From Bacteroidales bacterium (GTDB taxonomy: Bacteria > Bacteroidota > Bacteroidia > Bacteroidales > UBA932), in assembly GCA_017509755.1 (NCBI GenBank), contig JAFWOY010000004.1, positions 94,175-158,174 on the forward strand: 64,000 nt of DNA. The letters are read 5' to 3'. The notes under the pieces are model-generated. The model ran no database searches. It was given only the letters and a program-made list of their open reading frames with translations, and had not been told where the DNA came from. The stretch's first letter is position 1. Each line of letters starts with the position of its first letter. The translations under genes were made by a program, and so were the position numbers. Positions 42,896-51,359 of this stretch are shown piece by piece.

Positions 42896-44191
42896 TCAAT
42901 CCCATAGTTTAAGGATGTCGGCTTCACCCCAATACAGATGGGTGTAGCCGGCAATGACATTCTTGTATCGGTAAAGCGGTGTAGGGACGGTTTCGCCCCG
43001 GGCATTGTATTGGATGGCACAAGAAGGCAAGGCGCCGGGCGCCGTGACATCCGAATAATGGAACTCATGGCCGCGCCACTCCCGGCCCGCGGCATCCACC
43101 AGCCGGCGGTAGCCAAGATGCAGCCGGGCACCTTCCATCGTCGCGGCGAAAGGCAGGATGCCGCACATCGGATACGGACCTCCCGCAACACCTTCCACGG
43201 ATTGCGAAAGGTAGATCATGCCGCCACATTCAGCCAGAATGCGGCCACCCGTTTCAGCGAAAGTGCGCAACTGCCCGCGAACAGCCGTTCGGGCGGCCAA
43301 TTCTGCCGCAAAAAGTTCCGGATAGCCTCCGGGCAGATAAACCAGATCGGCTTCCGGTACAGCCTCGCCCGCCAGCGGACTGAAAAAAGTCACCGGCCCC
43401 AACTGCGCCAGTCGGGAGAGATTCTCCTCATACGTGAAATTAAAGGCTGCATCACGCGCCACGGCAATCCGCCATTTGCCGGCAGATGGCACGGGCCTTG
43501 CCGACAGCTCCCGCCAAGGGCAGGCTACGGCTTCAAGCAGCCCTGCGATGTCGACGTGTTGCACCACCAAATCAGCCGCCCGGTCGATCCATGCATTCAT
43601 TTCCTGTTCGGCAGCCAGGGTCAGACCCAGATGCCGTGAAGGGACAACAAGGTCCGGCACCTTCGGCATAGTACCGAAACAACGAAGGCCGGCATCCTCG
43701 CAGGCTTCGCGCAGGAAGCGGCCGTGATTGTCGGAGGAGACTTGGTTGAAAACGACACCCGCAATCCGCAGTCCCGGCAGGAAGGTCTTCATTCCATGCA
43801 ACTGGGCGGCCACGGTATAAGCCATCGAGCGAGCTCCCACGACCAGCAGGACCGGGATGTCCAGCAACTGCGCAATCTCGGCGCTGCTGCCCTGCATCCG
43901 CTGGTAGCCGTCGAACAAACCCATCACGCCCTCCACGATGCAGGCATCCGCCTGCGCACCGTAGCGGGCGTACAAGTCGTTGACGTGATGCTTCGAAGCG
44001 AGCCAGGTATCGAGATTCACCGAAGGGTATCCCGCCGCCAGGGCGTGGAACCGGGTATCGATGTAATCGGGGCCGCATTTAAACGGTTGAACCTGCAAGC
44101 CTTGCCGTTGCAAGGCCCGCAGGATCCCCATCGTGAAAGTGGTCTTGCCACTTCCGGAATGCATCGCGCCGATGAGCAGTTGCGGTTTCAT
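42896..44191 (-). CDS. cbiA: Cobyrinic acid a,c-diamide synthase
   Basis: 431 residues with the start at 44191 (MKPQLLIGAMHSGSGKTTFTMG). The ATG 9 bases upstream lies inside the -7 box. Domains: ATPase with P-loop SGSGKT, GPDYIDTRFHALAAGYPSVNLDTWL, VEGVMGLFDG. The C-terminal glutamine amidotransferase-like domain has YLPGGYPELFAAEL and nucleophile Cys in ILAECGGMIYL. Amidates side chains a and c. First gene of an operon with btuF, btuC, btuD and the MBL-fold gene, so biosynthesis and uptake are expressed together. Confidence 0.94.
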   Translation of the reverse strand: MKPQLLIGAMHSGSGKTTFTMGILRALQRQGLQVQPFKCGPDYIDTRFHALAAGYPSVNLDTWLASKHHVNDLYARYGAQADACIVEGVMGLFDGYQRMQGSSAEIAQLLDIPVLLVVGARSMAYTVAAQLHGMKTFLPGLRIAGVVFNQVSSDNHGRFLREACEDAGLRCFGTMPKVPDLVVPSRHLGLTLAAEQEMNAWIDRAADLVVQHVDIAGLLEAVACPWRELSARPVPSAGKWRIAVARDAAFNFTYEENLSRLAQLGPVTFFSPLAGEAVPEADLVYLPGGYPELFAAELAARTAVRGQLRTFAETGGRILAECGGMIYLSQSVEGVAGGPYPMCGILPFAATMEGARLHLGYRRLVDAAGREWRGHEFHYSDVTAPGALPSCAIQYNARGETVPTPLYRYKNVIAGYTHLYWGEADILKLWD

Positions 44192-44197
44192 CGGACA

Positions 44198-44205
44198 CAA
44201 AGTTA
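44198..44205 (-). promoter_or_regulatory. Promoter -7 element for cbiA-btuFCD
   Basis: Minus strand TAACTTTG ends 6 bases before the cbiA ATG at 44191, predicting a leaderless transcript distinct from the riboswitch-driven upstream unit. Confidence 0.6.
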
Positions 44206-44212
44206 GTAAAAC

Positions 44213-45532
44213 TTATTCAGCCTCCATCGCCCGGATGATATCGAAGCAGAAGCCTTTGGAAAGCTCCACGCCTTTCTCCACCACGCCGGTCTTGCAGTCG
44301 TAGATGTAGATGGTCGGATTGGTTTCCTCCGCCTCGCCTTCCACTTCACCGCCTACGCCGATGTAAGCCTTGCCGTTGGCAATAGCCGTACGCTGCGAGA
44401 AGCGGCCACCGCAATACTGCAGGTCCTTGCCGTTGAACTTCACGCGTTCGCGCGAACTGTTCGCAAGGTTGATGATCGTGTAGAAGTGGCTCTTGCTGTC
44501 GATCTTGGTACCGAGGGCCTCATCGCGCGAATAAGCCAACGCCTTGCCGTTGCCCAGATACTGGACGGTCAGGAGTTTGCCTTCCGGATTCGGGAAACCG
44601 TTCCAGGAAGCGTCGAAGGTCTTCTGGCCCATGGGGATGCGGCGCAGGATACCCATCTCTTTTCCGTCGATGGTCCGCAGACCGGCCACGTACAGGTTGT
44701 CAGCCTCGTCGTACATGATCATGTTCTGCATCAGTTCGCCATAGGCGCTGCCTGCGGTCTCTTCCATGATGTCGCCGGGAACGGCGGTGTTGGATTCGAC
44801 TTTCATCGTAGCAGGATCGATGATGGCAATGTAAACCTGCGAAGTAGCCGCATCACTCATACCGGCAGCCGGTTTGGCGAAATAGAAATAATAGAGTTTC
44901 TTGTCGCTCTTGCGGTAAGTCAGCAAACCGGCGGTGGAGAAGGAACCATATCCTTCAGGCAGGCTGATGTCGAACGTACCTTCACTCTGGACGGCGAGAT
45001 TTGATTCGTTGAGCTTAGACCAGATGATCTTCGTGGCCTTGTCAGCGGTACCGACAATCACCAGCGTGGTGCTGTCGTTGATCCAGGCATGGGTATATTT
45101 GCGGGCGCTGTAAACATTGTTCTTGAACGGCACTTCGGCGTCCTCGACGATGCTTTCCTCACCAGCCGCATTGCGCTCGATGTGGAACTTTACGAAACCA
45201 CCGGTCGCACGCTGCGGAACCTGATAATAGTATTTGCCGCGCGTGATGCTCTCCAGGGTATAGTCCTGCGTGATGTCGATACCTTTGCCGGAAAAGACAA
45301 CGGTCGGCTGGTCAGCGGTCAGGTCAGGGACACTGCGCACATACGTGCCGTTCTTGTTCTGGGACATGCCGCCATGCTTGACAGCGCAGACAAAAAGGTC
45401 AAAATTGTAGTCCTTGAGGACGACCGGTTCCGGCTCCGGCTCCGGTTCAGGTTCATGGCAACTGACGGCCATCATCATCATCGAGGCCATCGCGACGGTC
45501 AGGACGAACAGCAATCGTTTCATTTCTTTCAT
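44213..45532 (-). CDS. DUF4374-type beta-propeller lipoprotein
   Basis: 439 residues. Lipoprotein signal (VLTVAMASMMMMAVSC) is followed by an acidic Glu-Pro repeat linker (HEPEPEPEPEP) and then repeated beta-blade units typical of a propeller (for example ARKYTHAWINDSTTLVIVGTADKATK, YVAGLRTIDGKEMGILRRI, TIYIYDCKTGVVEKG). Members of this family sit on the cell surface beside TonB receptors and can bind ligands. Here it follows a riboswitch-controlled receptor by 25 bases, so it is likely to capture corrinoids for it, similar in role to BtuG proteins of Bacteroides though I cannot show homology. A shorter start at 45523 is equally possible. Confidence 0.75.
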   Translation of the reverse strand: MKEMKRLLFVLTVAMASMMMMAVSCHEPEPEPEPEPVVLKDYNFDLFVCAVKHGGMSQNKNGTYVRSVPDLTADQPTVVFSGKGIDITQDYTLESITRGKYYYQVPQRATGGFVKFHIERNAAGEESIVEDAEVPFKNNVYSARKYTHAWINDSTTLVIVGTADKATKIIWSKLNESNLAVQSEGTFDISLPEGYGSFSTAGLLTYRKSDKKLYYFYFAKPAAGMSDAATSQVYIAIIDPATMKVESNTAVPGDIMEETAGSAYGELMQNMIMYDEADNLYVAGLRTIDGKEMGILRRIPMGQKTFDASWNGFPNPEGKLLTVQYLGNGKALAYSRDEALGTKIDSKSHFYTIINLANSSRERVKFNGKDLQYCGGRFSQRTAIANGKAYIGVGGEVEGEAEETNPTIYIYDCKTGVVEKGVELSKGFCFDIIRAMEAE

Positions 45533-45557
45533 ATCTCTCCTTTTTTGGATGTGTTGA

Positions 45558-47714
45558 TTATAAAAACAGTCTGAATTTCAAGAAAAAGGCGCGGCCTGGC
45601 TTCTGCAGCATATAGTTGTCGAAGGCCAAGGCGTCGAACAGGTTGGTACATTCCAGCGACACGTTGTAGCGACCGCTCTGCCAACTGTAGAGCAACGAAG
45701 CGTTCGTGATGTGCTGCGTAGGGACGCGCGACTTGGAACTGGCCGAGCCGAACGCCTCCCAGGTCAGATAGAACCAGTGCACCCACTGGTAGTCGGCCAT
45801 CAGCCGAAGCCGGCTGTCCCGGAGGCCTACATTGTGGAAGGTATAGGAGACCTCGGCATTGGCATACGACCAGGGACGGTTCGGCGTCCGGTTGTTGTAG
45901 GTCACAGACAGGTCGCCGGACTGCGTATATTTGCGGCTGTCCCGGCTGTCATCGTAGCTGGCATTGGCTGCCAGATGCAGCCGGCCAGCCCAGTCATAGC
46001 GGATTTCCCCATCCATACCTTTGACGTGGACGGCCGCCACATTGATATACTGCATCATTCCCTCCGTCTCGGAAACCGTAGCCTGGATGTAGTTGTCCAC
46101 CAGACGGACAAAGCCGTTCGCCTCGTAGGAGATGACGTGGCCGTCGCCCAGGTCCCAGGTTCCGAAAAGGCCGAGATTGAAATTGTCACTGATTTCCGGC
46201 GTCAGGGCCAGGTTGGGATAGACCGTGGATCCATTGCCGAGGACCTCCCGCGAGACGGGAAGCCGGACGCTATGCTCATAGGAAGCTTTCACGGCCAGTG
46301 GCGCAAAGACTTCATAACGGCTGCCGACTCCATAGCCCAGGTAGTTCTTCGTGCTGACCGGTTCCACTTTCCCGGCTCCGGTCGTCGAAGGAATCTCACT
46401 TTGCCCCACCTCCAGATGGTTGACATAGTCCTTGATGAAAAAGGCGTTGTCCATCCTTCCGGCAAACAGCAGCTGGTTGTAGGAAAGCGACGCCACGTGC
46501 TTGGTCAGGGCATCGTCGGTCGGAACATAATCCGTATCCCACGCATCATCCTGCCGGTTGCCGGTTCGGTTGAGCATATAATTGAATGTCAGGGAATGGC
46601 CCTCTGCCAGCCGGTAATCGAAATTGCCGCGGACAAGCGTCATCGGCCGATGGTAATTGCGCAGGGTTTTCCCGCGGCGCCGGATCTCGCTGTAACTGCC
46701 GTCAATATAACTGCCGTCCCAATAATAGAGACGGTACGTCGTATCGATGGTCTGCACATGGTCCCAGGTCTGCGACACCATTGCATTGAAATCGAGATCA
46801 TCCGTCAGGAACCGCTTTTTCGCATACCGGGCCGAAACGTTGAGCGACTTCGTATTGCGTTCGGCCATCCCGATGACGTGACCTTGCGTGGCACCTGTCT
46901 GGATCTCTTTGTCCACTTTCGACACGGATGCGGACACAAAGAACTCATCGGCCCAGGAGCGGTCGGTCACGCCCGCTTCCAACTGGCCGAAGAGCGAAAG
47001 ATAGGCATCGTGGAAACGGGGCAGGTCCGTGACGATGAAGGCTGTCCGGTCCGCATTGCGGACCTTGACGTCGCGCATCAGGTAGTCATTCTTCGAATAG
47101 CTGGCGCTGAGGACCGGGCGGAAAACCAGTCCGGTCTTCTTTCCGCTGTACTGCGCGCTGAAATCGGCCTTGTGCGTATGGAACGAGCCGAGGCCGTAGG
47201 AAAAGTCGAGGTAGTTGCGGCGCTGGCGGTTGGTGATGATGTTGACCGCACCGCCCAAGGCGTCGCTGCCGAAACTGGCGGGAATCACACCTTTATAGAT
47301 TTCCACGCGTTCAATCAGGTTGACAGGCAGGTTCGACAGCGTGATGCCGGTTCCCTTGGCATCAAGCGGCATCCCGTCGAGGAAATAGCGGATGGCATTA
47401 CCGCTGAGTCCGTTGATCGACAGGTCGAAATCGCTGCCCACTCCGCCTTCTTCCCGGATCCGGATGCCGGAACTGCGGTCGATGGCCTGCGTAAGGGACT
47501 GCAAAGTCGCCGCCTGCAGCCGGATATTGACTGCACTCACGGCATAGGCACCCTCGCGAAGCTGCTGCTCCTGGCTGCGGGCCGTCACGGTGGCATTGTT
47601 CAGCACGAGCGTATCGTTCAACTGCCCTTTCACGGCCAGGGTGTCCTGTCCGAAAAGCGGTACGAAACGCAGCAGTGCGCAAAGCAGCACAAAGCCAATT
47701 CTGTTGATTCTCAT
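45558..47714 (-). CDS. TonB-dependent receptor under a cobalamin riboswitch
   Basis: 718 residues with the start at 47714 (MRINRIGFVLLCALLRFVPLFGQ as signal). The plug domain is LQAATLQSLTQAIDRSSGIRIREEGG, YFLDGMPLDAKGTGITLSNLPVNLIERVEIYKGVIPASFGSDALGGAVNIIT. The barrel ends in FFLKFRLFL. There is no carboxypeptidase-like N-terminal domain. The B12 riboswitch upstream points to corrinoid transport, as a second specificity beside BtuB. The receptor plus DUF4374 lipoprotein arrangement also occurs in xenosiderophore systems, so substrate is the main uncertainty, but the riboswitch argues for a corrinoid. Confidence 0.85.
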   Translation of the reverse strand: MRINRIGFVLLCALLRFVPLFGQDTLAVKGQLNDTLVLNNATVTARSQEQQLREGAYAVSAVNIRLQAATLQSLTQAIDRSSGIRIREEGGVGSDFDLSINGLSGNAIRYFLDGMPLDAKGTGITLSNLPVNLIERVEIYKGVIPASFGSDALGGAVNIITNRQRRNYLDFSYGLGSFHTHKADFSAQYSGKKTGLVFRPVLSASYSKNDYLMRDVKVRNADRTAFIVTDLPRFHDAYLSLFGQLEAGVTDRSWADEFFVSASVSKVDKEIQTGATQGHVIGMAERNTKSLNVSARYAKKRFLTDDLDFNAMVSQTWDHVQTIDTTYRLYYWDGSYIDGSYSEIRRRGKTLRNYHRPMTLVRGNFDYRLAEGHSLTFNYMLNRTGNRQDDAWDTDYVPTDDALTKHVASLSYNQLLFAGRMDNAFFIKDYVNHLEVGQSEIPSTTGAGKVEPVSTKNYLGYGVGSRYEVFAPLAVKASYEHSVRLPVSREVLGNGSTVYPNLALTPEISDNFNLGLFGTWDLGDGHVISYEANGFVRLVDNYIQATVSETEGMMQYINVAAVHVKGMDGEIRYDWAGRLHLAANASYDDSRDSRKYTQSGDLSVTYNNRTPNRPWSYANAEVSYTFHNVGLRDSRLRLMADYQWVHWFYLTWEAFGSASSKSRVPTQHITNASLLYSWQSGRYNVSLECTNLFDALAFDNYMLQKPGRAFFLKFRLFL

Positions 47715-47762
47715 CCTTCTGCAAGCTTTTATTACCCGAAAGCTTGAAAAACGCACGGTTCC

Positions 47763-47930
47763 GGCAGGTCTTCTGGCTTGTCCCTTCTCCGACGCCTTCC
47801 CGCCCGGGGGCAGTGGCTTTGGATTGCCGGAGAAACGGAAGGGACTCACAGCAGCGGTGTCTGCTCAGGTCTTGCACCTGATTCCCTTTTCACCCGTGCG
47901 ACCGGCTGGTCGCGACGGACACCGAAACCG
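47763..47930 (-). promoter_or_regulatory. Cobalamin riboswitch upstream of the second TonB receptor
   Basis: On the minus strand: GGTGAAAAGGGAATCAGGTG, then GCAAGACCTGAGC, CCGCTGCTGTGA, CCACTGCCC, GGGAAGGCG, and the B12 box AAGCCAGAAGACCTGCC at 47779-47763. All conserved blocks are in the right order. It ends about 48 bases before the receptor start. Confidence 0.92.
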
Positions 47931-47934
47931 CGCG

Positions 47935-47965
47935 CAAAGATAGCCATTCCGCCCCAATATCCAAA
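47935..47965 (-). promoter_or_regulatory. Promoter of the second riboswitch unit
   Basis: Minus strand TTTG at 47965-47962 and TATCTTTG at 47942-47935 are separated by exactly 19 bases, an ideal Bacteroidota promoter. Transcription should start at about 47930. Confidence 0.75.
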
Positions 47966-47998
47966 AAAAACATGCTCGTGATAATTGTATCAGAATCC

Positions 47999-48029
47999 TT
48001 GACAGTTTTTCCGTTTTTTATTATATTTG
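47999..48029 (+). promoter_or_regulatory. Promoter of the 2-oxoacid:ferredoxin oxidoreductase operon
   Basis: TTG at 47999-48001 and TATATTTG at 48022-48029 (20-base spacing). The leader to the ferredoxin ATG is about 55 nt. Confidence 0.6.
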
Positions 48030-48088
48030 CCAGATAAACCGACCAAAGTTGAAATAAATCAACAAATCCAATAACAAATCCAAACACT

Positions 48089-48310
48089 ATGGCAGTCAAA
48101 GGTACTATCGTCGTTGACACGGAGAAATGCAAGGGATGCAACGTCTGCGTGGTCAACTGTCCATTCGGGGTCATTGCGCTCTCCCATGAGGTGAACAGCA
48201 AGGGCTACAACTTCCTCCATATGGTAGAACCGGACAAGTGCACCGGTTGCGCAAGTTGTGCGACCGTTTGCCCCGATTCCGTCATCACAGTCTATCGTGT
48301 TAAAATCTAA
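48089..48310 (+). CDS. Ferredoxin-type 4Fe-4S subunit of 2-oxoacid oxidoreductase
   Basis: 73 residues with two CxxCxxCxxxC(P) clusters: CKGCNVCVVNCPFG and CTGCASCATVCPDS. The delta subunit of VOR/KOR-type enzymes; passes electrons from the catalytic subunit to ferredoxin. First gene of the four-gene operon, 12 bases before the alpha subunit. Confidence 0.9.
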   Translation: MAVKGTIVVDTEKCKGCNVCVVNCPFGVIALSHEVNSKGYNFLHMVEPDKCTGCASCATVCPDSVITVYRVKI

Positions 48311-48322
48311 AAAACCTACAAT

Positions 48323-49402
48323 ATGGCAGAAAAAGTATTGATGAAGGGTAACGAGGCCATCGCCTACGCAGCCATCAACTGCGGCGCCGACGGATATTTC
48401 GGCTACCCGATCACTCCGCAATCAGAAGTGATGGAGACCCTGATGAAGGAGAAACCCTGGGAATCCACCGGCATGGTGGTCCTGCAGGCAGAAAGCGAAA
48501 CAGCCTCCATCAACATGGTCTATGGTGGCGCCGCCTGCGGCAAGAAAGTGATGACCTCCTCCAGCAGCCCGGGCATCAGCCTGATGTGCGAAGGTCTTAC
48601 CTACCTCGCAGGTGCGGAGCTCCCCTGCCTCGTGGTCAACGTGATGCGCGGCGGCCCGGGCCTGGGCACCATCCAGCCCAGCCAGGGCGACTACTTCCAG
48701 GCCACCAAGGGCGGCGGACACGGCGACTACAGGCTCATCGTCCTCGCCCCGGCTTCCGTACAGGATATGTATGACTTCGTGGACGAAGCTTTCGAGCTGG
48801 CCTTCAAATACCGCAACCCGGCCTTGATCCTCGCCGACGGTGTCATCGGCCAGATGATGGAAAAAGTCGAGTTCCGCCCGAAGAAAGCGCGCCGTACCGA
48901 CGAAGAAGTCCGGCAGCAGTGCGACAGCTGGGCCACGCTCGGCAAGCCCAAGACCCGGGAGCGCAATGTCATCACCTCCCTTGCCCTCGACCCGGTCGTG
49001 ATGGAGAACTTCAACATCAAGCTGCAGAAGAAATACGCGGACATCGAAGCCAATGAAGTCCGCTACAGTACTTACAAGACGGAAGACGCAGAACACCTGA
49101 TCGTGGCCTTCGGCTGCATGTCCCGCATCTGCGAGAACGTAGTGGACATGGCACGCGAGAACGGCATCAAACTCGGCCTGCTGCGCCCGATCACCCTCTT
49201 CCCGTTCCCCAAGAAACAGATCGACGCCCTCGTGCCGCAACTCAAGAGTATCATGTCGGTCGAGCTCAATGCCGGCCAGATGGTCGAAGACGTCCAGCTG
49301 GTCGCGGCCGGCCGCGTCCCCGTCGGTTTCTACGGCCGCCAGGGCGGCGTGGTTCCCAACCCCGACGAAATCTATGAAGCTTTCCTCAAATTCATCAAAT
49401 AA
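48323..49402 (+). CDS. vorB: 2-oxoacid:ferredoxin oxidoreductase alpha subunit (VorB type)
   Basis: 359 residues. The N-terminal pyrimidine-binding domain of the TPP fold has KGNEAIAYAAINCGADGYFGYPITPQSEVMETL, QAESETASINMVYGGAACGKKVMTSSSSPG, and VNVMRGGPGLGTIQPSQGDYFQ. The C-terminal transketolase-like CoA domain has LGLLRPITLFPFPKKQI. Oxidatively decarboxylates branched-chain 2-oxoacids or 2-oxoglutarate to acyl-CoA in anaerobes, or runs in reverse. VOR and KOR cannot be told apart by eye. Confidence 0.88.
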   Translation: MAEKVLMKGNEAIAYAAINCGADGYFGYPITPQSEVMETLMKEKPWESTGMVVLQAESETASINMVYGGAACGKKVMTSSSSPGISLMCEGLTYLAGAELPCLVVNVMRGGPGLGTIQPSQGDYFQATKGGGHGDYRLIVLAPASVQDMYDFVDEAFELAFKYRNPALILADGVIGQMMEKVEFRPKKARRTDEEVRQQCDSWATLGKPKTRERNVITSLALDPVVMENFNIKLQKKYADIEANEVRYSTYKTEDAEHLIVAFGCMSRICENVVDMARENGIKLGLLRPITLFPFPKKQIDALVPQLKSIMSVELNAGQMVEDVQLVAAGRVPVGFYGRQGGVVPNPDEIYEAFLKFIK

Positions 49403-49410
49403 TCAGGACT

Positions 49411-50172
49411 ATGGACATCAATGACATCATCAAGCCCGAAAACAAGGTTTACGGCAAATCGTCGGTTCTGACCGACAACATTATGCACTATTGTCCTGGT
49501 TGCTCCCACGGCGTGGTCCACAAACTGGTGGCCCAGGTCATCGAGGAGATGGACATCCAGGACAAGACCATCGGCGTCAGTCCGGTGGGCTGCTCCGTGT
49601 TCGCCTACAACTATCTGGACATCGACTGGCAGGAAGCCGCCCACGGCCGTGCACCGGCCCTGGCAACCGCCATCAAGCGCCTCAACCCCGACAAGTACGT
49701 ATTCACGTATCAAGGTGACGGCGACCTTGCATCCATCGGTACCGCCGAAACGATGCATGCCTGCAACCGCGGCGAGAACATCGTCATCATCTTCATCAAC
49801 AACGCCATTTACGGCATGACCGGCGGCCAGATGGCCCCGACCACCCTGCTCGGCCAGGTAACGGCTACCACGCCGTACGGCCGCAAGGCGGAGCTCAACG
49901 GCTATCCGCTCAAGATTACGGAACTCCTCGCCCAGCTCGAAGGCACCTGCTATGTCACCCGCCAGAGCGTGCAGAATCCGGCCGCTGTCCGCAAGACCAA
50001 GGCTGCGATCCGCAAGGCGTTCGAGAACTCGATGATGAAGAAAGGCACCTCCTTCGTGGAAGTAGTCAGCACCTGCAACTCCGGCTGGAAGATTCCGCCG
50101 GTGGAAGCCAACAAGTGGATGGAAGAGAACATGTTCCCCTTCTATCCGCTCGGTGATATGAAAGACAGATAA
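49411..50172 (+). CDS. 2-oxoacid:ferredoxin oxidoreductase beta subunit (TPP-binding)
   Basis: 253 residues. The TPP/Mg2+ motif is GDGDLASIGTAETMHACNRGENIVIIFINN. The preceding HYCPGCSHGVVHKL and GVSPVGCSVFAYNYLDIDW are family signatures. Pairs with the alpha subunit encoded 8 bases upstream to form the active site. Confidence 0.9.
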   Translation: MDINDIIKPENKVYGKSSVLTDNIMHYCPGCSHGVVHKLVAQVIEEMDIQDKTIGVSPVGCSVFAYNYLDIDWQEAAHGRAPALATAIKRLNPDKYVFTYQGDGDLASIGTAETMHACNRGENIVIIFINNAIYGMTGGQMAPTTLLGQVTATTPYGRKAELNGYPLKITELLAQLEGTCYVTRQSVQNPAAVRKTKAAIRKAFENSMMKKGTSFVEVVSTCNSGWKIPPVEANKWMEENMFPFYPLGDMKDR

Positions 50173-50187
50173 AAACCAGTGGACAGT

Positions 50188-50733
50188 ATGAAAGAAGAAA
50201 TCATCATAGCCGGATTCGGAGGACAGGGTGTCCTTTCGATGGGCAAAATCCTCGCCTACGGCGGCATCATGCAGGACCAGGAAGTCTCCTGGCTGCCTTC
50301 CTACGGCCCGGAAATGCGCGGCGGCACGTGCAACGTCAGCGTCATCCTGAGCGACAACAAGATCAGTTCGCCGATCCTGAGCCGTTTCGACACGGCCATC
50401 ATCCTCAACCAGCAGTCGATGGACAAGTTTGAGAAACAGGTCAAACCGGGCGGGCTGCTCATCTACGACACCAACGGCATCACCCGCCATCCCGAACGGA
50501 CCGACATCAGCATCTGCCGCATCGACGCGGTGGAAGAGGCTGCCAAACTCGGCAACGCCAAGGCTTACAACATGGTCGTCCTCGGCGCTTTCCTCAAGAT
50601 GAAACCGATCGTCACGATGGACAACGTGATCCGGGGTCTCAAGAAATCGCTCCCGCCGCGGCGTCACAACCTCATTCCGATGAATGAGGAAGCGATCACC
50701 GTCGGCATGAATGCCGTGGTCAAGGTCAGATAG
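50188..50733 (+). CDS. 2-oxoacid:ferredoxin oxidoreductase gamma subunit
   Basis: 181 residues with the start at 50188 (MKEEIIIAGFGGQGVLSMGKIL). A GTG 9 bases upstream is also in frame. The GFGGQGV loop, VSWLPSYGPEMRGGTCNVSVILS and AYNMVVLGAFLKM identify the gamma domain. Completes the four-subunit enzyme. Its 3' end overlaps the convergent lipoprotein gene by 8 bases. Confidence 0.9.
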   Translation: MKEEIIIAGFGGQGVLSMGKILAYGGIMQDQEVSWLPSYGPEMRGGTCNVSVILSDNKISSPILSRFDTAIILNQQSMDKFEKQVKPGGLLIYDTNGITRHPERTDISICRIDAVEEAAKLGNAKAYNMVVLGAFLKMKPIVTMDNVIRGLKKSLPPRRHNLIPMNEEAITVGMNAVVKVR

Positions 50734-51352
50734 ACCCTACGTGAACCACCGTTTCACCCCCATGGGAAGGTTTTTCAACATAAACCTTCCCATTTTCATT
50801 GTCCTGGTACACCTCGACCGTATTATACAACATCGAAGTGATTTTGACGCCCCAGGAAGAGCCTGCGGGAAGTTCGTCCGCATTCTTGTCCGCTGTCAGA
50901 TACTGATAGGTAACCTTCAGCGAATCTTCAGACGCGCCATTGTAGATATACGTCGTATAATCCAGCTTCGGCGTCTTGCCCCAGAGATAGGTCTGGAAAG
51001 CACAGCAATCATCACCGCTGGGGTCCTGCCATAAGAAATTGTATCCGTTGTTGTAAACGAAAATGTCGAAACCCAGGTCCGACTGACGCATTTGCTGGAC
51101 CGTCATGATCGCTTCCTCGCGGGAGGCTGAATCTACCGGAAACATAAAGGCCGTCGGATAAGTCCGCACGTCAGCGATATCCGCCAGGCTGTTACCATCT
51201 TCATCGATGTAATAAAAGGTGACGGGACAACCCACGCTGAAAAGGACATCATTCGGAATCTTTTCGTAGGGTTCATCCCAGAGATTGCACGAGACAGCTG
51301 CCAGCAGGAGCAGCATAAGCGGAAGGGTGATACGAATCTTTTTCATGCTCAT
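50726..51352 (-). CDS. Lipoprotein of the queF-TonB operon, unknown function
   Basis: 208 residues. Lipoprotein signal LPLMLLLLAAVSCNLWDEPYEK with Cys at about residue 22. The mature part has two apparent beta-rich halves (SVGCPVTFYYIDEDGNSLADI and DYTTYIYNGASEDSLKVTYQYLT) and a CC pair in GDDCCAFQTYLW. I do not recognise the family. It begins 7 bases after the TonB-receptor stop and is the last gene of the yhhQ-queF operon. By analogy with BtuG- and SusD-type partners it may bind the receptor's ligand at the surface. The start may instead be at 51346. Confidence 0.65.
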   Translation of the reverse strand: MSMKKIRITLPLMLLLLAAVSCNLWDEPYEKIPNDVLFSVGCPVTFYYIDEDGNSLADIADVRTYPTAFMFPVDSASREEAIMTVQQMRQSDLGFDIFVYNNGYNFLWQDPSGDDCCAFQTYLWGKTPKLDYTTYIYNGASEDSLKVTYQYLTADKNADELPAGSSWGVKITSMLYNTVEVYQDNENGKVYVEKPSHGGETVVHVGSI

Positions 51353-51359
51353 GGTTTAT

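Noticed and set aside
45711..47747. 678-codon plus-strand frame opposite the second TonB receptor
   Set aside because: It covers the receptor and part of the riboswitch in antisense and has no recognisable domain.
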